From a virus, in IMG/VR virus record IMGVR_UViG_3300030406_001738, positions 299 through 39,396 of that record: a stretch of 39,098 nt of DNA, one strand, 5' to 3'. Below, in pieces: positions 33,200 through 38,796 of this stretch (position 1 is the first letter of the stretch; every line of letters starts with the position of its first letter). Both the position numbers and the translations under genes were made by a program. The notes under the pieces are model-generated. The model was not told where the DNA came from and made no database searches. It worked only from the letters and a program-made list of their open reading frames with translations.

Positions 33200-33402
33200 C
33201 ACAGCTTATGGTAGAACGTGCAACTGGGTACGCATCCCGCGAAACAGCAGCAAAAGAACTAGCAGAAATGACTGGTCTTGATTTCGATGTAGCCAAAGCA
33301 TTCTGCTCCAATCTCAAACCCCGTGGCTCTGCCGGACTTGCCGAAGTCAGAGGCTACAAAAAAGGTGAGTGGCCCGAAAAGAAGCCCCCAAAAGGGGGCT
33401 AG
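33172..33402 (+). CDS. Small helical protein coupled to the SNF2 helicase
   Basis: 76 aa: MAKFDPEKVTQLMVERATGYASRETAAKELAEMTGLDFDVAKAFCSNLKPRGSAGLAEVRGYKKGEWPEKKPPKGG. The middle (SRETAAKELAEMTGLDFDVAKAFCSNL) resembles a short helix-turn-helix or helical hairpin. The start lies 28 nt inside the helicase gene, so translation is coupled and the product may be its accessory. The last codons (KPPKGG) are written by a GC-rich hairpin that works as a terminator. I do not recognise the family. Confidence 0.65.
   Translation: MAKFDPEKVTQLMVERATGYASRETAAKELAEMTGLDFDVAKAFCSNLKPRGSAGLAEVRGYKKGEWPEKKPPKGG
33377..33400 (-). terminator. Hairpin terminator overlapping a gene end, better in the leftward direction
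   Basis: AGCCCCC (33383-33389), loop AAAA, GGGGGCT (33394-33400), a perfect seven-pair stem. On the minus strand it is followed by TCTTTTC, a fair T tract, so it can end leftward transcription from the right block. On the plus strand only TTT (33403-33405) follows. A second inverted repeat, GAGAAAG/CTTTCTC (33408-33414 and 33430-33436), lies next to it. Both converging transcripts may end here. Confidence 0.65.
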
Positions 33403-33458
33403 TTTGGGAGAAAGACCACAGGCATGAACCTTTCTCATCGAGCAGTTAAACTATACTA

Positions 33459-33629
33459 TCATGCAGCTTGCATTTCATCAACAGCTTTCCGTATCATAAC
33501 CGACAATTGACGAGCCATGGATCTTTGCTCGTGCTCTGACAGTTTACGAAGCGCATCATGATCCTCTTTCAATAATCCAACATTCTGAAACTGTTGTTTA
33601 TCTGAATCCTTCATCTTTTTTCTCGGCAT
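33459..33629 (-). CDS. Ribbon-helix-helix-like small regulator
   Basis: 56 aa, beginning MPRKKMKDSD. The middle FQNVGLLKEDHDALRKLSEHEQRSMARQLSVMIRKAVDEM has the strand-helix-helix order of Arc/MetJ-type repressors: a short strand (QNVGLL), helix 1 (EDHDALRKLSEHEQ) and helix 2 (SMARQLSVMIRKAVDEM). AAGGAG lies six bases before the ATG. It is the last gene of the right-hand leftward block and sits just before the terminator at 33377. It probably binds operator DNA as a dimer; the targets are not known. Confidence 0.7.
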   Translation of the reverse strand: MPRKKMKDSDKQQFQNVGLLKEDHDALRKLSEHEQRSMARQLSVMIRKAVDEMQAA

Positions 33630-33669
33630 ACTTGTCTCCTTTTTGTTATTACTTGTACACTACATGACA

Positions 33670-34095
33670 CTAACTAACAAGTACATATGCCGTTACTTCT
33701 TTAAAAAGATCTGGGCGCAGCTCAAGCACATGTTCCACCACATCTTCACTTAGTTTTGTTTCGTTTACGATCTCTTCCAATGTCCAAACTTCGTCGTTTT
33801 CTTCGAAAAACTTTTTTATTACAGCGGTCTCGTGTCTTCCATTCCCAGGTATGTTTCTTTTTTCTAAATCTTCCTCAATCCGAATGCAACGCCACGGTAT
33901 TTGATCCCTCTTGTCCTCATAGTTTGGAATGCAATGTGCGTAAACCATTTGCCCTTCCTCCAGGTTCATGCGCTGTACAATTCGTGTGTTGAAGAACACC
34001 GCTTCCCCTTCTTCGGTTGCACCGAACGCACTGTTTGAATTTGTTATCCCATCAACAATGACAGGCATGGCAGTAGTATTAAAACCTTGGGTCAT
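33670..34095 (-). CDS. Small protein with OB-like N-terminus and winged-helix-like C-terminus
   Basis: 141 aa. The N-terminal part (FGATEEGEAVFFNTRIVQRMNLEEGQMVYAHCIPNYEDKRDQIPWRCIRIEE) looks like a small cold-shock/OB beta barrel. The C-terminal part (ETAVIKKFFEENDEVWTLEEIVNETKLSEDVVEHVLELRPDLFKEVTAYVLVS) looks like a winged helix. This pair suggests RNA or DNA binding. Its start lies 17 nt inside the gene upstream of it. The fold call is from pattern reading only; I do not recognise a named family. Confidence 0.6.
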   Translation of the reverse strand: MTQGFNTTAMPVIVDGITNSNSAFGATEEGEAVFFNTRIVQRMNLEEGQMVYAHCIPNYEDKRDQIPWRCIRIEEDLEKRNIPGNGRHETAVIKKFFEENDEVWTLEEIVNETKLSEDVVEHVLELRPDLFKEVTAYVLVS

Positions 34096-34249
34096 ATATC
34101 TCTCCTTTGTTAAGTTTTTCTTTGTAATCTCTTATCTCTCGAACAAGCCCCTCAATCCTTGGATCTTGGGGATCATCCCATTCTATATCGTCAAGTTCTT
34201 TTTGTCTATTTCGTAGCAATTCTACTATTGAATCTAATCTTTCGTCCAT
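34079..34249 (-). CDS. Short acidic helical protein
   Basis: 56 aa, from an ATG with AAGGAG five bases upstream: MDERLDSIVELLRNRQKELDDIEWDDPQDP, then RIEGLVREIRDYKEKLNKGEIYDPRF. Two charged helices separated by an acidic Asp/Pro-rich turn. It overlaps the next gene by 17 nt. Good ribosome-binding site, compact coding context and no gap support it as real. Function is unknown; a helical hairpin of this type could bind a host protein. Confidence 0.6.
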   Translation of the reverse strand: MDERLDSIVELLRNRQKELDDIEWDDPQDPRIEGLVREIRDYKEKLNKGEIYDPRF

Positions 34250-34425
34250 TTATTCTCCTTACTGAGGCTGACGCTCACCTTGGGTAAAGGTGAAGGATTG
34301 TTCCCCGCGTTGGCCTCACGATCTTTCCATGGTGGTTCAGCCAAGCTTACTTTGCTCTTTTTTCTGTGTCCTTCTCTGCGTATGTGACTCATCCATTCCT
34401 TATCCGTCTTAATACATTTCGTCAT
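34234..34425 (-). CDS. Small basic protein, low support
   Basis: 63 aa: MTKCIKTDKEWMSHIRREGHRKKSKVSLAEPPWKDREANAGNNPSPLPKVSVSLSKENKWTKD. It is basic and probably unfolded in its second half. The ATG overlaps the previous stop by 4 nt (ATGA), and its end overlaps the next start by 16 nt, which is how this block is packed. There is no strong ribosome-binding site, so translation would depend on coupling. The main reason to keep it is that otherwise a 170-nt gap would be left in an otherwise gapless gene string. Confidence 0.45.
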   Translation of the reverse strand: MTKCIKTDKEWMSHIRREGHRKKSKVSLAEPPWKDREANAGNNPSPLPKVSVSLSKENKWTKD

Positions 34426-34610
34426 ATCTTAATTCCGCTCAATCTTAACTTTGAAACAAACGATTTCAACTCTTCCCGCGCACGAAACAAGTCCTGTTCT
34501 GTATTTCTGGGTCGATCCCTGCGCCCGAGTTCATCTTGCAACCTATCAACTTGTTGTCTTAGAAAACGGTATTCAAACTTGAGCGCAGGACTTAAATCTT
34601 TATCACCCAT
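34422..34610 (-). CDS. Small coiled-coil protein
   Basis: 62 aa: MGDKDLSPALKFEYRFLRQQVDRLQDELGRRDRPRNTEQDLFRAREELKSFVSKLRLSGIKI. One long charged helix, likely a coiled coil. The start at 34610 overlaps the upstream gene by 8 nt (ATGGGTGA). A TTG at 34643 with GGGAGGAG upstream is an alternative that would add 11 residues but lies inside the upstream gene. Function unknown; coupled translation in the early block. Confidence 0.55.
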   Translation of the reverse strand: MGDKDLSPALKFEYRFLRQQVDRLQDELGRRDRPRNTEQDLFRAREELKSFVSKLRLSGIKI

Positions 34611-34737
34611 CAGATAACTTTCTCCATAGTTCTCTGTCTTCAAAAATCTCCTCCCATTGTTTTTTAATCTTATCTATTTCTGTTTGTTTTAGATCACGAG
34701 ATTTAAGCATTTTTTCTAAGTTTTCCCTTTCACCCAT
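34603..34737 (-). CDS. Very short charged helical protein
   Basis: 44 aa beginning MGERENLEKMLKSRDLKQTEI, then DKIKKQWEEIFEDRELWRKLSDG. It is one charged amphipathic helix. Its ATG overlaps the stop of the gene before it, and its stop overlaps the start of the gene after it, both times as ATGGGTGA. The double coupling and natural reading suggest a real microprotein, perhaps binding a host or phage partner. No family is recognised. Confidence 0.5.
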   Translation of the reverse strand: MGERENLEKMLKSRDLKQTEIDKIKKQWEEIFEDRELWRKLSDG

Positions 34738-34978
34738 CTGGTCTGACCTTTGGCTTTACGTCAATTTCTTTTATGCCTGACATGAACGGTGTGCGTCTAC
34801 AGTACATCATGATCTCCTTGCCGTATGTATCAGCAAGGATGTCGTACAGATTATCCATCACTCCGTCGCCCATGGCATCGTAACAAGCCTTTTCACTCGG
34901 GAAAATAACAGACGTTGCTACGTCTTGGTCTTCAACCACGTACTCAATAACGAGTAACGTGTAGAAAAGTTTAAACAT
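34730..34978 (-). CDS. Small alpha/beta protein of unknown function
   Basis: 82 aa: FKLFYTLLVIEYVVEDQDVATSVIFPSEKACYDAMGDGVMDNLYDILADTYGKEIMMYCRRTPFMSGIKEIDVKPKVRPDG. A first strand, a strand with SVIFPSEKACYDAMGDGV turn, a helix and a last strand give a compact alpha/beta domain. Two Cys are present but no metal motif. The SEKACYDAMG stretch is like small phage and host proteins of unknown role. Start and stop overlap neighbours by 8 nt each. Confidence 0.6.
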   Translation of the reverse strand: MFKLFYTLLVIEYVVEDQDVATSVIFPSEKACYDAMGDGVMDNLYDILADTYGKEIMMYCRRTPFMSGIKEIDVKPKVRPDG

Positions 34979-35219
34979 CCTTGACCACCTCCCACACGCC
35001 CTCTGCGCCTGCGTCTATATTAGTGTCCCGAACCAAACCTTTTTTGTGTAGCTGCGAAAGATTGTTTCGCACAATTGATAACTTCAAACCCATCCGGTCT
35101 GACAATTGTCGCGCTGTCCCTGGACCTCGATCGAGTTCAGCCAAGACTTGCTCCTTCCGAGTAAGTGCCTTGTTACTTCGACGCTTGTTAGTTAATCGTT
35201 TCCAAAACTCCTTGATCAT
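34971..35219 (-). CDS. Winged-helix regulator
   Basis: 82 aa. Residues 17-80 form a winged helix: LTRKEQVLAELDRGPGTARQLSDRMGLKLSIVRNNLSQLHKKGLVRDTNIDAGAEGVWEVV. The recognition helix is KLSIVRNNLSQLHKKGLV, and the wing ends EGVWEV. The N-terminus is very basic (KRLTNKRRSNKALTRKE). It is probably a transcription regulator of the phage. It overlaps the XRE regulator gene by one base (TAATG) and the next gene by 8 nt, so the two regulators are made together. Confidence 0.75.
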   Translation of the reverse strand: MIKEFWKRLTNKRRSNKALTRKEQVLAELDRGPGTARQLSDRMGLKLSIVRNNLSQLHKKGLVRDTNIDAGAEGVWEVVKDV

Positions 35220-35656
35220 TAGTCTTCTCCTTTTCTCTTGATCCTTGTGTTCACACCTAAGTTGTAAACCAGTTCTTGTTTAAAATCACATAATCTTTTC
35301 TGAACCTTTGCAGGGTCTACCGTCTCAATCAGTTCATCCAATCGATCCACGACGTAGTGCATACATACTCTGTCATCTACATCATTTGCGGTTAATTTAG
35401 ATAAATGATCGGACATGAAACTTGCTTTTTCTGCGGACGTTTGTTTTTGATGCTCCTCTTCATTTGTTGCGTACAAAAAACTTGTATCCTCCAACGCAAT
35501 TGCAAGTTTTTCTAGAGGAATAAATCTAGGAAACTTAACCTCATTGCGTTCAAGCCTGCTTAGTAAAGATTGGCTCACCCCCGCTTTTTCTGCCAGTTCG
35601 CATTGGTTATAAAACTTTAATTTTCTTAATCTTTTCAATTTTTTTCCGTCAATCAT
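35219..35656 (-). CDS. XRE-family regulator
   Basis: 145 aa. The N-terminus is a lambda-repressor-like helix-turn-helix: KKLKRLRKLKFYNQCELAEKAGVSQSLLSRLERNEVKFPRFIPLEKLAIAL. The recognition helix is VSQSLLSRLERN. The C-terminal part is helical and acidic (KASFMSDHLSKLTANDVDDRVCMHYVVDRLDELIETVDPAKVQKRL), perhaps for dimer formation. The ATG at 35656 with GGAGG is chosen over a TTG at 35668; it overlaps the previous stop by 4 nt. It lacks an S24 cleavage domain, so it is not a classic CI repressor. Confidence 0.8.
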   Translation of the reverse strand: MIDGKKLKRLRKLKFYNQCELAEKAGVSQSLLSRLERNEVKFPRFIPLEKLAIALEDTSFLYATNEEEHQKQTSAEKASFMSDHLSKLTANDVDDRVCMHYVVDRLDELIETVDPAKVQKRLCDFKQELVYNLGVNTRIKRKGED

Positions 35657-35865
35657 GCTATCCTCCAAACACGATATCCATTTTCAACCTTTCTACAGCT
35701 ACCTTTCCGTCCAAGCTTTTTTAGTTTGGCGGCAAGGTCACATCCTTTTGATCTTCCTTTTGATCCTTCAAAAAACACACTGTCCTTAACATCCATTTTA
35801 GATGCAACCTCACGCATTTTATTTTTCTCTGGCATGGGTATATTCTTCTCTATTTTATATTCCAT
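35653..35865 (-). CDS. DUF7303-like small basic protein
   Basis: 70 aa: IPMPEKNKMREVASKMDVKDSVFFEGSKGRSKGCDLAAKLKKLGRKGSCRKVENGYRVWRIA. The pattern (IPMP, then a KMDVKDSVFF strand, a helix and a C-terminal YRVWRI strand) is one I know from phages and bacteria as DUF7303; the number is from memory. These are small, basic and probably nucleic-acid-binding or nuclease-inhibitor-like proteins with no proven role. The start has GGAGAAGG upstream and lies 11 nt inside the gene before it. Confidence 0.65.
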   Translation of the reverse strand: MEYKIEKNIPMPEKNKMREVASKMDVKDSVFFEGSKGRSKGCDLAAKLKKLGRKGSCRKVENGYRVWRIA

Positions 35866-36202
35866 CCTTCTTCTCCCATTGATTTACTTCAGCGTACCAC
35901 TTGTCTGTGCTCCTACTTCGACAGACTTGTGCATTGATCCACTCGCCCTCCTGTTCTTGTAGCCATCGAATGAAATCTTCTCTGTGTATACTCAGATCAA
36001 ACAATACCCACGCAGGTTTGCCCTTCGGTTCTTTCGTATAAAATCCTTTCAAAAATATCTTTTCTTTCGATGCTCTGTGCTCACCGAGTTTTTTGATAAG
36101 TTCGTCTGCTTTCTTCCGACACATCGATGCTTCCTCAAAAGAACACGCAGGATCTTTTGCCTTCCGTAACAAGGCTTCAAGACGTTCATAATCATCAGCC
36201 AT
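35855..36202 (-). CDS. DUF2786-like N-terminus with new C-terminal domain
   Basis: 115 aa. Residues 5-38 (YERLEALLRKAKDPACSFEEASMCRKKADELIKKLGE) resemble the DUF2786 helical module of phage proteins. Then EPKGKPAWVLFDLSIHREDFIRWLQEQEGEWINAQVCRSRSTDKWYAEVNQWEKK forms a second domain, alpha/beta in look. The C-terminal motif PKGKPxWxLxDL is also in the gene at 38796. It overlaps its neighbours by 1 and 11 nt. Function unknown; the second domain may bind nucleic acid. Confidence 0.6.
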   Translation of the reverse strand: MADDYERLEALLRKAKDPACSFEEASMCRKKADELIKKLGEHRASKEKIFLKGFYTKEPKGKPAWVLFDLSIHREDFIRWLQEQEGEWINAQVCRSRSTDKWYAEVNQWEKKDGI

Positions 36203-36642
36203 TATAATTCCTCAAATTTATCAAGTTTCTCTTTCAATAGTTTATGTACTCTTTCTGCTTCGGCTTGCTCCGATTTAAAAACCGTCATAAAAATACTTGG
36301 ATCTCTTTTTCCAAATCTTAGTTCGTCTTTCTCTCTTTCTTTAACTCTGTCAGAGATCTCAGTCGCATACCAATAGAGCGCACGTTGGATCAGTCGGGCA
36401 TCTTGCACATTGAAAAATATATATTCGTTTGGTTCTACTTTTTTCTTCTTTTGTGTAGAAGCAAGGTCTTGAATTGGTTGTCCGAAAAGAGCTTCCAACT
36501 TTTTACGGACAATGGTTCTTGGTTTTGTTTGACCAAGCTCAAACTGACTATAGGCTGCTTGCGTTATACCAACCTTCTCAGCCACCTCTTCTTGTTTCAT
36601 TTGTTTCTTTTGCCGTAACAATTTTAATGTTTCTGACATCAT
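36202..36642 (-). CDS. XRE-family regulator downstream of the methyltransferase
   Basis: 146 aa. Residues 3-50 form a helix-turn-helix: SETLKLLRQKKQMKQEEVAEKVGITQAAYSQFELGQTKPRTIVRKKLEALFG. The recognition helix is ITQAAYSQFELGQ. The C-terminus (YIFFNVQDARLIQRALYWYATEISDRVKEREKDELRFGKRDPSIFMTVFKSEQAEAERVHKLL) is helical and charged. It starts with GGAGG and ATGATG overlapping the methyltransferase stop, which resembles the controller genes of restriction-modification systems. No restriction nuclease is visible nearby, so control of the methyltransferase or of the phage switch are both possible. Confidence 0.8.
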   Translation of the reverse strand: MMSETLKLLRQKKQMKQEEVAEKVGITQAAYSQFELGQTKPRTIVRKKLEALFGQPIQDLASTQKKKKVEPNEYIFFNVQDARLIQRALYWYATEISDRVKEREKDELRFGKRDPSIFMTVFKSEQAEAERVHKLLKEKLDKFEEL

Positions 36643-37817
36643 CGAACCTCCATGTAACTTTCGATTAACCCTTGCGCGACTTGCGATGTGATGGCGTTGC
36701 CGTAGGCGCGGAGGCGTCCCACTCGGGCGGTAGCCCCATGAGCCAACGGGAATGTGTCGGGTTCAACTGGCCTCCACTTTCCATCTCGGCAGAGGAGCCA
36801 GTCCGCAGCTGACCAGAAGCCGTTAGTCTCATAGGCTCGGGTTTCGGTGTCATCTCCCCCTTTGCCTCCATCACCGCTTCGATCATCTCGGGAGATACTT
36901 GCTCCCTCAGATTGCACGGAAACGATCTGTTCTTTCTCGTCGTCTGGTGCATCTTGATCATTGCTTCTCGGCTCCGAAGAGGCAGACTGTCCATCGTGTT
37001 GGGCGTTGCCCATCCCGACATCTTTGCCATCTGGGTCAGGCTGCTCCCCGACATTCCGTCCGTGATCCCCGAACCTCCCCTCGTGCCGTCCGTTGCCGAT
37101 GGCGTTGTCCACCCCGACATCTGCGACTGCTCCGGCAAGTTGTGACCCCGACTGTTCCACTCCTTCACCGACTCTGGTTTCGCCGCTCCCTTGTGATCCG
37201 CCGTGGTCGGTGTCGCCCACCCTGTCAGTTGTGCCGCCACATCCAACGTGTCCGTGCTGATCTTGCCGTTGCGTATCCGACCTCCCTGATATCCACCCTT
37301 GTGATCTCGGGTTGTCGGTGTCGGCCACGAACCAGAGACGTTGCCTGATGTGCGGTGCACCGAAGCCCGCAGAGCAGAGATCGAAAGCCCCGATGGCGTA
37401 GTCCGATCCTTCCATGTCAGCTTGTACAAGGTCGATCCAACCGAGGCCGTCTTTGCTTGCAACCTGCTCTCCAAAGACCGTTGGAGGTCGGCACTCTTCG
37501 ATGAGGTGAAACCAGTGAGGCCAGAGGTGCCGCTCGTCAGCCATCCCTTTTCTTGTGCCTGCACCGCTGAAAGGTTGGCAAGGACACGATCCCGTCCAGA
37601 CGGGTCTGTCGTCCTCCCACCCTGCGGCTCTGAGCGCATGGCTCCAGACCCCGATTCCTGCGAAGAAGTGACACTGAGTAAATTGAAAAAGTTCTTCTGG
37701 TTTGACATCCGATATGCTCCTCTCATCGACCACACCATCGGCAATGTGACCATCTCTAATTAAGTTTCTTAACCATGCCGCAGCATATGGGTCTATCTCG
37801 TTGTAGTATGCGCTCAC
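36639..37817 (-). CDS. C5 cytosine DNA methyltransferase
   Basis: 392 aa starting with GTG (37817-37815), which overlaps the previous stop by 4 nt; MSAYYNEIDPYAAAWLRNLI is the family start. Motif I F52-A-G-I-G (SAM binding), IV GSCPCQPFSG with catalytic C80, VI E117-Q-V (usually ENV), VIII HIRQRLWFVAD (157-166), and the end motif RLRAYGNAITSQVAQ. Residues about 167-330 should be the target-recognition region but are Gly/Asp/Gln/Arg-rich with VADTDN/VGDTDH-type repeats. The region is visibly more GC-rich than its neighbours, a sign of transfer. It would methylate cytosine to protect phage DNA. A second long frame covers most of it. Confidence 0.85.
   Translation of the reverse strand: MSAYYNEIDPYAAAWLRNLIRDGHIADGVVDERSISDVKPEELFQFTQCHFFAGIGVWSHALRAAGWEDDRPVWTGSCPCQPFSGAGTRKGMADERHLWPHWFHLIEECRPPTVFGEQVASKDGLGWIDLVQADMEGSDYAIGAFDLCSAGFGAPHIRQRLWFVADTDNPRSQGWISGRSDTQRQDQHGHVGCGGTTDRVGDTDHGGSQGSGETRVGEGVEQSGSQLAGAVADVGVDNAIGNGRHEGRFGDHGRNVGEQPDPDGKDVGMGNAQHDGQSASSEPRSNDQDAPDDEKEQIVSVQSEGASISRDDRSGDGGKGGDDTETRAYETNGFWSAADWLLCRDGKWRPVEPDTFPLAHGATARVGRLRAYGNAITSQVAQGLIESYMEVR
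36665..37708 (-). CDS. Overprinted protein inside the methyltransferase gene
   Basis: 347 aa in the +1 frame of the methyltransferase, open over 1,044 nt. The ATG at 37708 has GAGAGGAG about nine bases upstream. The chain has STLYKLTWKDRTTPSGLSISALRASVHRTSG, then four spaced units W128-P-T-P, W164-A-T-P, W200-T-T-P and W233-A-T-P (36, 36 and 33 residues apart; units such as TTRDHKG and TTADHKG), and ends with LNPTHSRWLMGLPPEW (residues 315-330). I remember database proteins with GWPTPTxRDxKG repeats and NPxxSRWLMGxPxEW ends near phage methyltransferases. The function and even its translation are unproven; it may be a real second product or a by-product of the methyltransferase repeats. Confidence 0.5.
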   Translation of the reverse strand: MSNQKNFFNLLSVTSSQESGSGAMRSEPQGGRTTDPSGRDRVLANLSAVQAQEKGWLTSGTSGLTGFTSSKSADLQRSLESRLQAKTASVGSTLYKLTWKDRTTPSGLSISALRASVHRTSGNVSGSWPTPTTRDHKGGYQGGRIRNGKISTDTLDVAAQLTGWATPTTADHKGAAKPESVKEWNSRGHNLPEQSQMSGWTTPSATDGTRGGSGITDGMSGSSLTQMAKMSGWATPNTMDSLPLRSREAMIKMHQTTRKNRSFPCNLREQVSPEMIEAVMEAKGEMTPKPEPMRLTASGQLRTGSSAEMESGGQLNPTHSRWLMGLPPEWDASAPTATPSHRKSRKG

Positions 37818-38059
37818 TTCATTGCCCCCCAACTTCCTGACAACAACTCTCTGAGAAACTCTACGCTATCTAATTCCATCTTGCGCATCTCCTTTTCTCT
37901 TGGATCTCGTGACACATCCAGATCACGTAGATGCTCTTGCAAATGATCCAACGCAACTTGCAACGTGTTCACGTCCATGTAGTTGAGTTGAGCAGCCGCT
38001 CCATTCGGGAGCACAAGATATGTGTGCCCCATCGGTAAATCTAAAACTCGCTTACTCAT
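37814..38059 (-). CDS. Small helical protein before the methyltransferase
   Basis: 81 aa beginning MSKRVLDLPMGHTYLVLPNG, then AAAQLNYMDVNTLQVALDHLQEHLRDLDVSRDPREKEMRKMELDSVEFLRELLSGSWGAMK. The start at 38059 has GGAGG six to seven bases upstream and overlaps the previous stop by 8 nt (ATGAGTAA). A longer frame up to 38239 would lie inside the gene before it. A short beta part is followed by charged helices. It overlaps the methyltransferase start by 4 nt. No known family; it could be an accessory of the methyltransferase or a host-interaction protein. Confidence 0.6.
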   Translation of the reverse strand: MSKRVLDLPMGHTYLVLPNGAAAQLNYMDVNTLQVALDHLQEHLRDLDVSRDPREKEMRKMELDSVEFLRELLSGSWGAMK

Positions 38060-38282
38060 CTTCGACCTCCACTCTACCCGTGCCACTGCACGTTTCACAT
38101 TCCATTGGTTTGACATCAATGACACCAATGTCGCGATCAACATTGTGGGGTCGATAGACCTCAACATCGACAATACCTTCACCGTCACAGTCCCAACAAT
38201 AATCTGGTTTTCGTTCCTTATTATAGAATACCTTGTCAAAGATATCGCTCAACATAAGCTCCATCGGATCTACCTTATGCAT
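38052..38282 (-). CDS. DnaJ-type zinc-knuckle protein
   Basis: 76 aa. Two CxxCxGxG units, C-W-D-C-D-G-E-G and C-E-T-C-S-G-T-G, about 40 residues apart, form one zinc-binding pair as in the cysteine-rich centre of DnaJ. The N-terminus is MHKVDPMELMLSDIFDKVFYNKERKPDY. There is no J domain, so it is a stand-alone knuckle; such short proteins occur in many phages. The start at 38282 has GGAGG and overlaps the previous gene by 8 nt (ATGCATAA). A longer frame from 38498 would lie inside the gene before it. It may hold a protein or a nucleic acid; its role is unknown. Confidence 0.7.
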   Translation of the reverse strand: MHKVDPMELMLSDIFDKVFYNKERKPDYCWDCDGEGIVDVEVYRPHNVDRDIGVIDVKPMECETCSGTGRVEVEDE

Positions 38283-38796
38283 CTTCTTCCTCCACTTTTG
38301 AAATCCAATAGTCCAAACCCATTTCTTGTTCTTCCTCCCATCTTGCTTCTCGTTCCTTGATCTCTTCATCCGTGAGCGTCCGACAATGGTGCTCACCCAA
38401 CGTGAACTCACCAACAATGTCCGTGCCTTCGACCTCGTACTCTGCTTGGACTTCGATGCCCAACCGATGCAGTTCTTCCCATACAGGAATAGGTGCATCC
38501 CATGCCGTCCAGCAATTGAACCTGAAGTATGATGTCTTCATTGGATAGTGATCGTCATGTTTGATCTCTTCCATGATCTGAATGTTCGTGACTTCCCACT
38601 TTGTATTCCAGTTGTCACACCTCCAGTTCCATTGTGGAGATGTGCTCTTGCCATCGTGCGGTTGCCCGATAACCTTCAAAGGTATCGGGAGAACCGTATC
38701 ACAAAAACGCTTGCGCTCTTTGAGTTCCCAGTAAAGATGAGTAACCATGCTCGTCTCACCGTGAATATAAACTTCTTGCATACACCAGTTAGGCAT
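38275..38796 (-). CDS. Api92-like protein (DUF1281 ferredoxin-like)
   Basis: 173 aa starting MPNWCMQEVYIHG, the typical start of Api92-like phage proteins. Other marks are LPIPL (near residue 36), WNTKWEVTNIQIM (about 64-76), YFRFNCWTAWDAPIPVWEELHRLGIEVQAEYEVEGTDIVGEF (about 90-131) and a charged helical tail. Api92/DUF1281 proteins have a ferredoxin-like fold; the function is unknown although they are widespread in phages and mobile elements. The start shares a base with the previous stop (TAATG) and has GGAGG; a TTG start at 38811 is less likely. Confidence 0.75.
   Translation of the reverse strand: MPNWCMQEVYIHGETSMVTHLYWELKERKRFCDTVLPIPLKVIGQPHDGKSTSPQWNWRCDNWNTKWEVTNIQIMEEIKHDDHYPMKTSYFRFNCWTAWDAPIPVWEELHRLGIEVQAEYEVEGTDIVGEFTLGEHHCRTLTDEEIKEREARWEEEQEMGLDYWISKVEEEDA

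Noticed and set aside
36899-37763. Plus-strand open frames antisense to the methyltransferase (36899-37348 and 37341-37763)
   Set aside because: They are Arg/Pro/Ser/Cys-rich, typical of antisense frames in GC-rich DNA, show no domain, and lie opposite to the only transcription direction of the block.
37814-38239. The longer 141-residue version of the protein before the methyltransferase, and longer starts at 38498 and 38811 for the two genes upstream
   Set aside because: The extra N-terminal parts lie inside neighbouring genes in another frame. The internal ATGs have GGAGG sites and the short overlaps typical of this block.
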